This document shows, one piece after another, positions 32,810 to 40,047 of a stretch of DNA of 40,047 nt; within the stretch, counting starts at the first letter, position 1, and each line of letters opens with the position of its first letter. The position numbers were made by a program, and so were the translations under genes. This stretch comes from Gammaproteobacteria bacterium (GTDB lineage Bacteria > Pseudomonadota > Gammaproteobacteria > Steroidobacterales > Steroidobacteraceae), in assembly GCA_021773365.1 (NCBI GenBank), contig JAJFKF010000027.1:1-40047 (forward strand), written 5' to 3'. The notes under the pieces are model-generated. The model worked only from the letters and a program-made list of their open reading frames with translations. It did no database searches and had not been told where the DNA came from.

Positions 32810-33919
32810 ATGCAGGAAGTGAGTACGACGGACCACGAGGACCGCCCTCTGGTGGTCGTTCACCTGGAGGACGATTCGCTGGATGCGCAGCTGGTGTACC
32901 GCGAGTTCAACGCGGCACTACCCGGTTGCGACTGGCGTCATGTCCGCACGGAAGCGCAATACCGCAACGCGATCGGGCACGCCGCGCCGGACCTGATCCT
33001 TGCCGACTACAACCTGCCCGATTTCGACGGTTTGGCCGCGCTGTCCATTGCCCGTGACCTGCGTCCACTGACGCCCTTCATCTTCGTCTCCGGCGCCCTG
33101 GGCGAAGAAGTGGCTATCGAGACGCTCAAGAACGGCGCCACCGACTACGTATTGAAGAGCCGTCTGCGGCGTCTCGGGCCGGCCGTGCAGCGCGCGCTTG
33201 CGGAAGCGAACGACCGCGAAGAACGGCGCCGGCTTGAGGAGGAACTCAGCGAAATCAGCAACCGCGAACAGCGACGTATCGGCAGCGACCTGCATGACGG
33301 GCTGGGGCAGGAACTGACAGGCCTGAGCCTGATGTTGCGTGGCATTGAGACGGCAATCACGCGCGAAGCGCCGCAACTGACCGCGCAGATCACCCGTATC
33401 CGCGAGGTGCTGACGCAGGCGATCGAAAGCACGCGCGCGCTGGCGCGGGGCCTGTCGCCGGTCAATCTGGAGCGCGGCGGTCTGCCGTCCGCGCTGGAGC
33501 ACCTGACGCACCAGTGCCACTCTCTCTATGGCCTGCACGTTGAGTTTCGCGGCAGCGTCAAACCCAATGCCGCCATTGAGGAAACCCCGGCCACACACCT
33601 GTATCGCATCGCCCAGGAAGCCAGCGCCAATGCCGCCAAGCACGCACAGGCAAAGAACATCGTGCTCACGCTCACCGTGAGTGAGGATGAATTGTCATTG
33701 CGGATCGAGGATGACGGCAAGGGCATTCCACCAGCGCTGCTGAACAATCCCACCGGCATGGGGCTGCGCCTGATGCAGTATCGCGCGCGCATCATCGGCG
33801 GGGAGTTGACGGTGAGCACCCCGTCCGGAGGTGGCACCTGCATCACCTGCCACTGCCCGCTGACGCCCAGCGGGCGATTCCTGCGCCCGAACTCCCGACG
33901 CCAGCGCTCCAGCGCGTAG
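32810..33919 (+). CDS. Receiver-HisKA_3 hybrid sensor kinase
   Basis: This 369-residue soluble kinase begins with a receiver domain (VVHLEDDSLDAQLV, phosphoacceptor in LILADYNLPDFDG, conserved Lys in YVLKSRLRR). A short coiled helix rich in Glu and Arg leads to the HisKA_3 box EQRRIGSDLHDGLGQELTG with the phospho-His. The HATPase has EASANAAKHAQAK, IEDDGKGIP and GMGLRLMQYRARIIGG. An N-terminal receiver as sole input means it may be controlled by another kinase, giving a relay into response regulator 2. Its ATG follows GAGGTAG. Its stop is one base before the 3' end of the tRNA-Gly gene on the other strand. Confidence 0.93.
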   Translation: MQEVSTTDHEDRPLVVVHLEDDSLDAQLVYREFNAALPGCDWRHVRTEAQYRNAIGHAAPDLILADYNLPDFDGLAALSIARDLRPLTPFIFVSGALGEEVAIETLKNGATDYVLKSRLRRLGPAVQRALAEANDREERRRLEEELSEISNREQRRIGSDLHDGLGQELTGLSLMLRGIETAITREAPQLTAQITRIREVLTQAIESTRALARGLSPVNLERGGLPSALEHLTHQCHSLYGLHVEFRGSVKPNAAIEETPATHLYRIAQEASANAAKHAQAKNIVLTLTVSEDELSLRIEDDGKGIPPALLNNPTGMGLRLMQYRARIIGGELTVSTPSGGGTCITCHCPLTPSGRFLRPNSRRQRSSA

Positions 33920-33927
33920 CTGGAGCG
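33905..33927. terminator. Hairpin spanning the kinase stop codon and tRNA 3' end
   Basis: CGCTCCAGC (33905-33913) and GCTGGAGCG (33919-33927) form a perfect 9-bp stem with a five-base loop. The kinase TAG stop and the tRNA CCA end are both in it. It could stop the kinase transcript, and on the other strand it could affect tRNA 3' processing. No T-run is present. Confidence 0.5.
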
Positions 33928-33994
33928 GGTGAAGGGAATCGAACCCTCGTTCTGAGCATGGGAGGCTCATGTCTTGCCACTAGACGACACCCGC
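33921..33994 (-). tRNA. glyU: tRNA-Gly (anticodon CCC)
   Basis: The minus strand folds as a 74-base tRNA. The acceptor GCGGGTG pairs with CACCCGC, the D-arm is GTCTAGTGGCAAGAC, and the anticodon stem TGAGC/GCTCA encloses CTCCCAT with CCC as anticodon. The T-arm has GGTTCGATTCC. The 3' CCA is encoded. It reads GGG glycine codons. The symbol follows E. coli usage for the CCC isoacceptor. Confidence 0.95.
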
Positions 33995-34003
33995 GCGCGC
34001 CGG

Positions 34004-34033
34004 ATTCTAGGCCTGGGCCACCCTCCGCGGCAA
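34004..34033 (-). promoter_or_regulatory. Promoter of tRNA-Gly with GC-rich discriminator
   Basis: On the minus strand TTGCCG (34033-34028), an 18-base spacer and TAGAAT (34009-34004) precede the tRNA by nine bases. The discriminator is all G and C (CCGGCGCGC), the pattern linked to stringent control of stable RNA promoters. Confidence 0.6.
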
Positions 34034-34110
34034 TGCCACCCCTTCGTCTTGCCGCCACCCGCGGTCAAACGTACGGTAGCGGACCTTCATCACTCCAGAC
34101 ACAGCTTCCA

Positions 34111-34878
34111 ATGAGCCATCAGCCCGCATCCACCCGCGAAGACAGCACCGACAGTTCCTGTCCGGAGGTGCCGCAAACACCACGCCCGATCCGCAGCTTC
34201 GTGCGCCGCAACGGCCGCATGACACCCGCGCAGCTGCGCGCACTGCAAACGCTATGGCCGCGGTTCGGAATCGAAGCAGGCACGGAAAGGCTGGATCCCG
34301 ACCGCCTGTTCGGCCGCAGCGCACCGCGCGTGCTGGAAATCGGTTTCGGCAATGGCGAGGCGCTGCTCGATATGGCGGCGCATCAACCTGAACGGGACTT
34401 CATCGGTATTGAGGTGCACGAACCGGGCGTCGGACATGCCCTGCTCGGCGCACAGACGCGGGCACTGAAAAATCTGAGGCTGATGAGCCACGATGCCGTT
34501 GAGGCACTGACGCAACAATTTGTGCCGTCATCTTTGGACGAGATCCTGATCTTCTTCCCCGACCCATGGCCAAAGAAACGGCATCACAAGCGTCGCTTGA
34601 TACAGCCGGCCTTCGTGGAGCTACTCGCAAACAGACTCAAACCCGGCGGCATGCTGCGCCTGGCAACAGACTGGCAACCATACGCCGAACACATGCTGCA
34701 AGTGCTTGATGGCTGTGCAGAGCTGCGTAGTTGCGCGCGCGAAGCAGGCGCGCGCAGCACGGATGCCAGCCAGCAATTTGTACCGCGGCCAGCCGTGCGC
34801 CCTCTCACTCGTTTCGAACGACGCGGTCTGCGTTTAGGGCACGCCGTATGGGATCTAGCCTACATCAAAACCAAATGA
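34111..34878 (+). CDS. trmB: tRNA (guanine-N7-)-methyltransferase
   Basis: This enzyme methylates G46 in the tRNA variable loop with S-adenosylmethionine. It has 255 residues, close to E. coli TrmB (239), with about 25 extra Ser/Pro-rich residues at the N terminus. The SAM-binding motif is VLEIGFGNGEALLDMA; FIGIEVHEPGVGHAL follows, and the catalytic signature FFPDPWPKKRHHKRRL is intact. The ATG at 34111 is chosen; an in-frame start at 33958 would run through the tRNA gene. Confidence 0.95.
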   Translation: MSHQPASTREDSTDSSCPEVPQTPRPIRSFVRRNGRMTPAQLRALQTLWPRFGIEAGTERLDPDRLFGRSAPRVLEIGFGNGEALLDMAAHQPERDFIGIEVHEPGVGHALLGAQTRALKNLRLMSHDAVEALTQQFVPSSLDEILIFFPDPWPKKRHHKRRLIQPAFVELLANRLKPGGMLRLATDWQPYAEHMLQVLDGCAELRSCAREAGARSTDASQQFVPRPAVRPLTRFERRGLRLGHAVWDLAYIKTK

Positions 34879-35023
34879 TGCTCTGCGAGAATTCCCGGTA
34901 TTGCCATTGCGTGCTCAACGGGCGGAGAATGCCTGTGCCAGGTTGATCATCAATCGAACCCGGCATCGGCAGCGCAGTGATGGCGCATGGCGGATGCAGC
35001 GGCAAACCATTGAGGGGAAACCG

Positions 35024-35347
35024 ATGAACGCACCAGATCCAGTAGTAGGCAGCTGGTATCGACTCAGGTCGGGCCGCACGGGCAGCGAGTTGTTTGAAGT
35101 AGTAGCCCTCGACGAGAGCGACGCCACCATCGAGGTTCAGCACTTCGACGGCACGGTAGAAGAAATGGATTTCGATTCCTGGGAAGAGCAGTGGCAGGAC
35201 GCACTCATCGAGTCGGCGCAAGCTCCCGAGGACTGGACCGGATCGGTGGACGTTGAGCCCGAAGACATTGAGCAGCAAAGCACGGATGTCGGCCCGGAGC
35301 AGCAATGGCCAAGCGCGCTCGACTATCTTGATGACCGGCGCAGCTAA
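35024..35347 (+). CDS. Small acidic protein, DUF6763-like
   Basis: This 107-residue acidic protein has the N-terminal pattern VGSWYRLRSGRTGSELFEVVALDESDATIEVQHFDGTVEEMDFDSW, which I recall as DUF6763 (found in sulfur-oxidising and related Gammaproteobacteria). The C-terminal half is Glu/Asp/Gln-rich and ends LDYLDDRRS. No signal peptide or membrane segment is present. The ATG at 35024 follows GAGGGG at five bases. Its stop overlaps the ampG stop from the other strand by three bases. Function is unknown. Confidence 0.75.
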   Translation: MNAPDPVVGSWYRLRSGRTGSELFEVVALDESDATIEVQHFDGTVEEMDFDSWEEQWQDALIESAQAPEDWTGSVDVEPEDIEQQSTDVGPEQQWPSALDYLDDRRS

Positions 35348-36798
35348 ACAGCAGCGCGATTGCCGCCCACGCCACGGCGCCACCCCAGACCAGCTGGCGC
35401 CACGCGCCACAGCCAGATCAGCATGATCAGCGCCGGCAGGCTGAGCGCGGAAGTGCAAACAAAGAACAACGGGTAACCAAACTCATCAACAAACTTTCCT
35501 GATAAACCCATCAGCAGCTTTCCCGGCAACGCGTACAGCGAGGTGAACAGCGCATACTGCGTAGCCGTGTAGGCGGCGCTGGTTAGGCTGGACAGGTACG
35601 CCATCAATGCCGTACCCGCGATGGCCATGGCGATGTTGTCGCTGCTCACCACGACTGCAAGGGCAACAGTATCCGGCTCGCCCATGAGCGCAAGTATCAT
35701 GAAGGCCAGATTGGTGATGACCGTCAGCACCAGACCCAGCGCCAGCGACCGCAGCGCGCCAAGCTTAAGCACCAGCACTCCGGCGGCCAGCACTCCGGCA
35801 ATGGTGGCGAACGAACTGAAGAACTTGGCAACGGCCGCAATCTGCTTGAGCGAGTAACCCACATCCAGATAGAACGGATTAGCCATTACTCCCATGGTGA
35901 AGTCGGTGAGCCGGTAGGTGCTCACCAGCACCAGCACCATAACGGCCAGCTTCCAGCCAAAGCGGGTGAAGAAGTCTGCCAACGGACAGACCACGGCGCC
36001 AGTGAACCACACGCCTATCTCGCGCAGGCTTCGCGGCCAGTTTTCCCGCCGGACAACGAAGTCCACCACACGTTGTTCCTGCTCAAAGGTGGTACGCGCC
36101 GCGGCAGGTGCGGGCTCACTGATAATGAGCGTGGTCACAATGCCGACACCTGCCAGCGCGGCCATCGTCAGATAGGCGGCGTTCCAGCCGGACTCCGATG
36201 CAATCCAGAGCGCCCCGGCACTGCCGGCGATGATCGCAACGCGGTAGCCGAGCTGATAGCTGGCGGCCATGCCACCCTGCATGGGCAGGGGCGCGGACTC
36301 AATGCGCCAGGCATCGAGCGCGATATCCTGCGTCGCCGAGGAAAATGCCAGCAGCAGCGCGGCAATGGCGATGGGCTGCAGGCTCCCGGCAACCGGATCA
36401 CCGCCAGCCAGGTGCACCAGCGATAGCGCAATGCCAATCTGCGCAATCAGCATCCAGCTGCGTCGCCGCCCCAGCAGCGCCGTCAACCAGGGCAGGGCCA
36501 CCCGGTCAACCACCGGCGCCCAAAAAAACTTCAGCGTAAAAACCAGCCCCACCCAGGAAAGCATTCCAATAGTGGTGCGTTCCACGCCCACATCCCGCAG
36601 CCAGGCTGACAGGGTGGAGAACACCAGCATGAACGGCAGGCCCGCGGAAAAACCAAGAAACAGCATCGCCAGCACCTTAGGCTCGCGATAGATGCGCATG
36701 GCCTGCAGCCAGCCGGTCTTCGGCGGCTCACCGCCTGCTCCTGCTGCGCGGGATTCTGTTCCGGGAGGGGTGCCTGGACGGGGTTGCAAAAAAGTCAC
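35344..36798 (-). CDS. ampG: AmpG-family muropeptide MFS permease
   Basis: This 484-residue inner-membrane transporter imports GlcNAc-anhydro-muropeptides from wall turnover. The start of the family domain WLQAMRIYREPKVLAMLFLGFSAGLPFMLVFSTLSAWLRD matches AmpG closely, and QDIALDAWRIE in the fourth-fifth helix region is the AmpG signature. About 12-14 helices are visible. The GTG at 36798 is used because GWLQAMRIYREP aligns with homologues; the ATG at 36699 is an alternative. The region upstream has a TATACT box (36815-36820, minus). Its substrates come from enzymes such as the MltD-like and YkuD proteins in this window. No ampR, ampD or beta-lactamase gene is next to it. Confidence 0.9.
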   Translation of the reverse strand: MTFLQPRPGTPPGTESRAAGAGGEPPKTGWLQAMRIYREPKVLAMLFLGFSAGLPFMLVFSTLSAWLRDVGVERTTIGMLSWVGLVFTLKFFWAPVVDRVALPWLTALLGRRRSWMLIAQIGIALSLVHLAGGDPVAGSLQPIAIAALLLAFSSATQDIALDAWRIESAPLPMQGGMAASYQLGYRVAIIAGSAGALWIASESGWNAAYLTMAALAGVGIVTTLIISEPAPAAARTTFEQEQRVVDFVVRRENWPRSLREIGVWFTGAVVCPLADFFTRFGWKLAVMVLVLVSTYRLTDFTMGVMANPFYLDVGYSLKQIAAVAKFFSSFATIAGVLAAGVLVLKLGALRSLALGLVLTVITNLAFMILALMGEPDTVALAVVVSSDNIAMAIAGTALMAYLSSLTSAAYTATQYALFTSLYALPGKLLMGLSGKFVDEFGYPLFFVCTSALSLPALIMLIWLWRVAPAGLGWRRGVGGNRAAV

Positions 36799-36814
36799 GC
36801 TCCTTATCGCCGGC

Positions 36815-36846
36815 AGTATAGTGGTACGCCCCCGCAGTGCTACACT
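36815..36846. promoter_or_regulatory. Overlapping divergent -10 boxes between ampG and the DUF4124 gene
   Basis: AGTATAGT (36815-36822) reads as TATACT on the minus strand, pointing to ampG, and TATAGT on the plus strand. A second plus-strand box, TACACT, lies at 36841-36846, six bases before the DUF4124 ATG. Sharing of the same bases would make the two promoters compete. No clear -35 boxes are seen. Confidence 0.4.
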
Positions 36847-36852
36847 CCGGGC

Positions 36853-37512
36853 ATGCGCGCAAGCCCTGCGAAATCGATTCCGGCGCTGATTCTGGGCAGC
36901 CTTACCGCAACGGCGCTGGTCTGCACCACGTTCAGTTCCACAGCCCACGCAGCACAGGGCAGCGGCAAGAAACTGTACAGATGGGTGGACGAGAACGGCG
37001 TGGTGCACTATGGCGACCACATTCCACCCAAATATGCCAAACAGGAGCGGAGCGTGCTCAACGAGCACGGCGTGGTAGTAGGCAGGCTGGAAAGGGAGAA
37101 GACCGACGCAGAGCGGCTGGCGGACGAAACCCGCCTGCGTGTCACCACCGATGCCCGCCAGCGCGACCAGATACTCCTCACCACCTATGTGTCAGTGCAG
37201 CAGATCGAACAGCTGCGCGATCAGCGCCTGGAACTCATCGAAGATCAGGTGAAGGTTACCGGCCAGTACATCGGCACGCTGCAGGAGCGGCTGAACAAGC
37301 TCCACACCCGCAGCCAGTTTTTCCGGCCCTACAGTTCCAACGACAACGCCAAGCCCCTGCCGGACAACATGGCCGAGGATCTGGTACGTACCGTCAACGA
37401 AATCCGCGCGCAGGAACGCAATCTCGATGGCAAGCGCGCCGAGCAGGCCACGCTGCGCAGTGAATTCCAGTCCGATATTGAGCGATACAAGGAACTGAAA
37501 GGCACGCGCTGA
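36853..37512 (+). CDS. DUF4124 protein with coiled coil, exported
   Basis: This 219-residue protein has a signal peptide (IPALILGSLTATALVCTTFSSTAHA) and a DUF4124 domain (KLYRWVDENGVVHYGDHIPPKYA, residues about 39-62). A long helical region rich in Glu, Arg and Gln follows (EREKTDAERLADETRLRV through ERYKELKGTR), which should form a coiled coil. DUF4124 proteins are envelope proteins with no settled function. The ATG at 36853 is chosen because the signal peptide starts there. A TACACT box lies six bases before ATG, and no Shine-Dalgarno is seen. It is convergent with dut across three bases. Confidence 0.87.
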   Translation: MRASPAKSIPALILGSLTATALVCTTFSSTAHAAQGSGKKLYRWVDENGVVHYGDHIPPKYAKQERSVLNEHGVVVGRLEREKTDAERLADETRLRVTTDARQRDQILLTTYVSVQQIEQLRDQRLELIEDQVKVTGQYIGTLQERLNKLHTRSQFFRPYSSNDNAKPLPDNMAEDLVRTVNEIRAQERNLDGKRAEQATLRSEFQSDIERYKELKGTR

Positions 37513-37515
37513 CCG

Positions 37516-37971
37516 TCATCTGCGGCCCGAATGCCCGAAGCCGCCTTCCCCGCGGCGGGTCTGCTCAAACGATTCCACCACCTCGAATTGCACCTGCCTC
37601 ACAGGCACAACCACCATCTGCGCAATACGTTCGCCGGGTTCGACGGTGAATGGTTCACTGCCGCGATTCCAGCACGACACCATCACCGGTCCCTGGTAGT
37701 CGGAGTCGATCAATCCCACCAGATTCCCGAGCACGATGCCGTGTTTGTGCCCCAGCCCGGACCGCGGCAACAGCATTGCGGCCATGCCGGGATCCTCGAG
37801 GTGAATGGCTATACCGGTGGGAATCAGCGCGCTGTGGCCGGGTTCAAGCAGGAGCGGCCCATCCAGACAGGCGCGCAAATCCATGCCCGCTGAGCCTGCA
37901 GTGGCATGCTGTGGAAGAGGAAAGTCGCGTCCGACGCGTTCATCAAGAATCCTGACCTTGAGTTTAACCAC
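37516..37971 (-). CDS. dut: dUTP diphosphatase
   Basis: This homotrimeric enzyme hydrolyses dUTP to dUMP and diphosphate, keeping uracil out of DNA. It has 151 residues, the E. coli length. All five motifs are seen: [37 protein letters not shown] and the C-terminal P-loop-like [13 protein letters not shown]. The GTG at 37971 overlaps the coaBC end by eight bases; an in-frame start at 38055 would overlap much more. The coaBC-dut pair is conserved in Gammaproteobacteria. Confidence 0.95.
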   Translation of the reverse strand: MVKLKVRILDERVGRDFPLPQHATAGSAGMDLRACLDGPLLLEPGHSALIPTGIAIHLEDPGMAAMLLPRSGLGHKHGIVLGNLVGLIDSDYQGPVMVSCWNRGSEPFTVEPGERIAQMVVVPVRQVQFEVVESFEQTRRGEGGFGHSGRR

Positions 37972-39232
37972 GTGCCTTTCTGCGCTCCTTACCGGTTCGT
38001 TTGTTTGCGGGGCGGCCAGCACCTTCCCGCTCCTGCTCATGAAAGCGTTCCGCAACGGCTGCCATCAGTTCGTGGGCTATGGCCAGCTTCGCACCCCGTT
38101 CGATGCGGCGCGAGCCGCCCGGCCAGAGCAGCAGCAGGGCGTTGTCGTCGGCGTCGAAGCCCAGTTGCCCGCCAACTTTGTTGGCCACGATCATATCCAG
38201 ATGCTTGCCCTCCAGCTTCTGACGGGCATGCTCTTCCATCCGTTCGGTCTCCGCGGCAAAACCCACTACGAGCCGCGGGCGTCGCTGGTCAGCGGAAACC
38301 GAGGCCAGGATATCCGGCACCGGTTCCAATCGCATATCCATGGCGACGCCGGTCTTCTTGATTTTCTGCGACGCCGGCGCGGACGGACGATAGTCAGCCA
38401 CTGCAGCAGCAGCGATGAATATCTGGGCACCTGACAGCTCCTCGCGAACGGCCGCATGCATCTGTTCCGCCGTCTCTACATTGATGCGCCGTACGCCCGG
38501 GGGAGTATCAAGCGCCACCGGACCGGAGACCAACATCACCTGCGCCCCGGCTGCCCGCGCCGCGCGAGCGACGGCGAAACCCATCTTGCCGGAACTGCGA
38601 TTGCCGATGAAACGCACTGGATCGATGTGCTCGCGCGTTGGCCCGGCCGTGATCAACACCCGTACGCCAATCAGAGCCGCGGAACTTCGGAGCAGCGAGA
38701 ACGCCTCCTCGGCCAGCTGCAGCGGTTCAAGCATGCGCCCCGGCCCGGTCTCTCCGCAGGCCTGGTCGCCAGTCGCCGGACCAAGCACCCGGATACCACG
38801 CGAGCGAAGTAGGGTCACATTGGCCTGGGTGGCCGGATTGGCCCACATGAGTCGGTTCATGGCCGGCGCCACCGCCAACGGTGCTTCGCTGGCCAGGCAG
38901 AGCGTGCTCAACAAATCATCGGCTCGGCCATGAGCCAGTCGCGCAAGGAAACTGGCGCTTGCCGGGGCGACCAGTATCAGTTCAGCCCAACGGGCCAGCT
39001 CGATATGACCCATCGCGGCCTCGGCGGCGGCATCCCACAGATCCGTCCTGGCGGGCCGGCTGGAAACGGCCTGAAAAGTCATGGGCGTGACGAATTTCTG
39101 CGCGCTGGCTGTCATCGCCACCTGCACATCAGCGCCACGTTCGATAAGCCGACGTACCAGGTCGGGGCTCTTGTAGGCGGCTATGCCGCCCGTTACGCCC
39201 AGGAGAACACGCTTGCGGGTGGGATCGGACAC
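37964..39232 (-). CDS. coaBC: Bifunctional phosphopantothenoylcysteine decarboxylase / phosphopantothenate-cysteine ligase
   Basis: This 422-residue enzyme does two steps of coenzyme A synthesis. The N-terminal CoaC flavoprotein domain starts [22 protein letters not shown] and holds the FMN and active-site motifs [27 protein letters not shown] and CGETGPGRM. The C-terminal CoaB domain has [24 protein letters not shown] and the Lys in SQKIKKTG. The GTG at 39232 gives a near-normal length (406 in E. coli). No Shine-Dalgarno precedes it; instead TACAAT lies six bases away. The tail after [10 protein letters not shown] is basic and not part of the domain. It overlaps dut by eight bases and is divergent from radC. 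Confidence 0.95.
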   Translation of the reverse strand: MSDPTRKRVLLGVTGGIAAYKSPDLVRRLIERGADVQVAMTASAQKFVTPMTFQAVSSRPARTDLWDAAAEAAMGHIELARWAELILVAPASASFLARLAHGRADDLLSTLCLASEAPLAVAPAMNRLMWANPATQANVTLLRSRGIRVLGPATGDQACGETGPGRMLEPLQLAEEAFSLLRSSAALIGVRVLITAGPTREHIDPVRFIGNRSSGKMGFAVARAARAAGAQVMLVSGPVALDTPPGVRRINVETAEQMHAAVREELSGAQIFIAAAAVADYRPSAPASQKIKKTGVAMDMRLEPVPDILASVSADQRRPRLVVGFAAETERMEEHARQKLEGKHLDMIVANKVGGQLGFDADDNALLLLWPGGSRRIERGAKLAIAHELMAAVAERFHEQEREGAGRPANKRTGKERRKARG

Positions 39233-39238
39233 GGCGGG

Positions 39239-39244
39239 ATTGTA
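39239..39244 (-). promoter_or_regulatory. -10-like box (TACAAT) six bases before the coaBC start
   Basis: TACAAT on the minus strand lies six bases ahead of the GTG at 39232. Transcription from it would begin at the start codon. No clear -35 is seen at normal spacing. The arrangement matches those ahead of the tonB-like, yqgE and DUF4124 genes. Confidence 0.4.
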
Positions 39245-39354
39245 AGCGGTCCTGGCCCAAAGGGCTGTCGGCGCTGCCCGATTCAGGCAGTCAGGCCCGC
39301 TGCAGGGGGTCGTTCCGGCACCCTTCCGGGGTATGTACCTACCTCGAGTATGCA

Positions 39355-39360
39355 GATAAT
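39355..39360 (+). promoter_or_regulatory. -10-like box (GATAAT) of radC
   Basis: GATAAT lies 29 bases before the radC ATG and would give a leader of about 20 bases holding the strong GGAGGGG ribosome binding site. No good -35 is seen; TG four bases upstream of the box hints at an extended -10. Confidence 0.35.
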
Positions 39361-39389
39361 CCTTCGGTGACAGTCCTATGGAGGGGCAC

Positions 39390-40047
39390 ATGGCTATTCG
39401 CGACTGGCCGGCGCGGGAACGCCCACGGGAAAAACTGCTGGAGTTCGGAGCCTCAGCCCTGTCCGACGCGGAGCTGCTGGCCATCCTGATCCGCAGTGGC
39501 CGGCAGGGCAGCAACGCCGTGGAGCTGGCGCGGGGGATATTGGGCCAGTTCGGCTCCCTGCGACCGCTGCTGTCCGCCGATATAGCCACCTTTTGCCGCC
39601 ATCCTGGCCTCACCCGCACCCGTTACGCAGAACTGCACGCCGGACTGGAACTGGCCCGGCGGCACTACGAAACCGCCCTGCGCAGCGGCCCCGGGATCAC
39701 CTGCCCCACCACCACCCGGGAATTCCTGATCGCCCGCCTGCGCGACAGGCCATACGAGGTATTCTGCTGCCTGTATCTGGACAACCATAATCGCCTGATT
39801 GCCTTCGATGAGCTGTTCCGTGGCAGCGTGAGCGGCGCCAGCGTCCACCCCCGGGAGGTGGTGCGCCAGGCCCTGGCGCGCAATGCCGTGGGCGTCATCG
39901 CCGCCCACAACCACCCCTCGGGCATCGCCGAGCCCAGTCAGTGCGACGAGCTGGTCACCCGCCGGCTAGGGGAAGCGCTGGCGCTGATGGATATCCGGCT
40001 GCTCGACCACCTGATCGTGGGTGACGGGCACTGCGTCAGCTTCGCCG
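39390..40047 (+). CDS. radC: RadC family JAB1/MPN protein (3' end cut by window)
   Basis: The frame runs 219 codons to the right edge and is missing only about five residues of a normal RadC. The N-terminal helix-hairpin-helix region reads RERPREKLLEFGASALSDAELLAILIRSG. The MPN/JAMM domain has the metal motif in AAHNHPSGIAEPS followed by the Asp-containing QCDELVTRRL. Homologues usually share RCRLTRFKVVDIA-like parts in the middle, which here read SLRPLLSADIATFCRHPGLTR. The molecular role of RadC is unclear despite its name. The ATG follows GGAGGGG at six bases. The radC/coaBC-dut divergence is conserved in Gammaproteobacteria. Confidence 0.94.
   Translation, partial: MAIRDWPARERPREKLLEFGASALSDAELLAILIRSGRQGSNAVELARGILGQFGSLRPLLSADIATFCRHPGLTRTRYAELHAGLELARRHYETALRSGPGITCPTTTREFLIARLRDRPYEVFCCLYLDNHNRLIAFDELFRGSVSGASVHPREVVRQALARNAVGVIAAHNHPSGIAEPSQCDELVTRRLGEALALMDIRLLDHLIVGDGHCVSFA

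Noticed and set aside
1-40047. CRISPR arrays, insertion sequences, integrases or prophage genes
   Set aside because: No regularly spaced repeats, transposase motifs (DDE, HUH) or integrase signatures were seen on either strand.

Overview
The window is about 62% GC by eye, densely packed, and carries gene order typical of Gammaproteobacteria. Two blocks match the type IV pilus region of Pseudomonas aeruginosa (the PAO1 neighbourhood of yggT-proC-yggS/pilT-pilU, pyrB-yqgF-yqgE-tonB3-gshB and pilGHIJ). Extra genes, DUF-family genes and the frmAB, PyrK and MsrB context suggest a non-Pseudomonas, Chromatiales-like gammaproteobacterium. The species cannot be named from the sequence alone.

Region 1 (1-3183, minus strand): pilG-pilH-pilI-pilJ, the chemotaxis-like system that controls twitching motility; pilJ runs off the left edge. 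Region 2 (3271-10067): gshB, then a block not found at this place in Pseudomonas. It holds an exported clan CD cysteine protease, an exported rhodanese with a four-cysteine active loop, and a convergent frmA-frmB formaldehyde detoxification operon. A tonB-like gene follows. Region 3 (10139-13500): yqgE-yqgF-pyrB-pyrK-like-lipoprotein. The PyrK-like electron transfer gene sits where Pseudomonas has pyrC'. Region 4 (13557-17028): a perfect 34-bp inverted repeat containing two consensus DnaA boxes, then three tandem type IV pilus retraction ATPases (pilT, pilU and a second pilU-like gene). Region 5 (17082-20178): divergent yggS-proC-yggT, an HU-family protein and msrB.

Region 6 (20159-28341): htpG with a recognisable heat-shock promoter and an inverted repeat covering its ribosome binding site, an orphan ParA, a small hypothetical gene, a DUF6901-like gene, ppnN, an L,D-transpeptidase and a LysM lytic transglycosylase. 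Region 7 (28415-33919): a signalling island with a REC-GGDEF protein, two paralogous NarL-type response regulators, two paralogous HisKA_3 kinases and a Fis-like mini-regulator. Two similar palindromic sites lie in its control regions. Region 8 (33921-40047): tRNA-Gly(CCC), trmB, a DUF6763-like gene, ampG, a DUF4124 coiled-coil protein, dut, coaBC and radC, which is cut by the right edge.

No insertion sequence, CRISPR array or prophage gene was seen. The points most worth follow-up are the protease-rhodanese insertion, the 34-bp DnaA-box palindrome, the shared operator-like sites in the signalling island, the htpG leader, and a repeated pattern of a -10-like hexamer 6-8 bases ahead of the start codon (possible leaderless genes).
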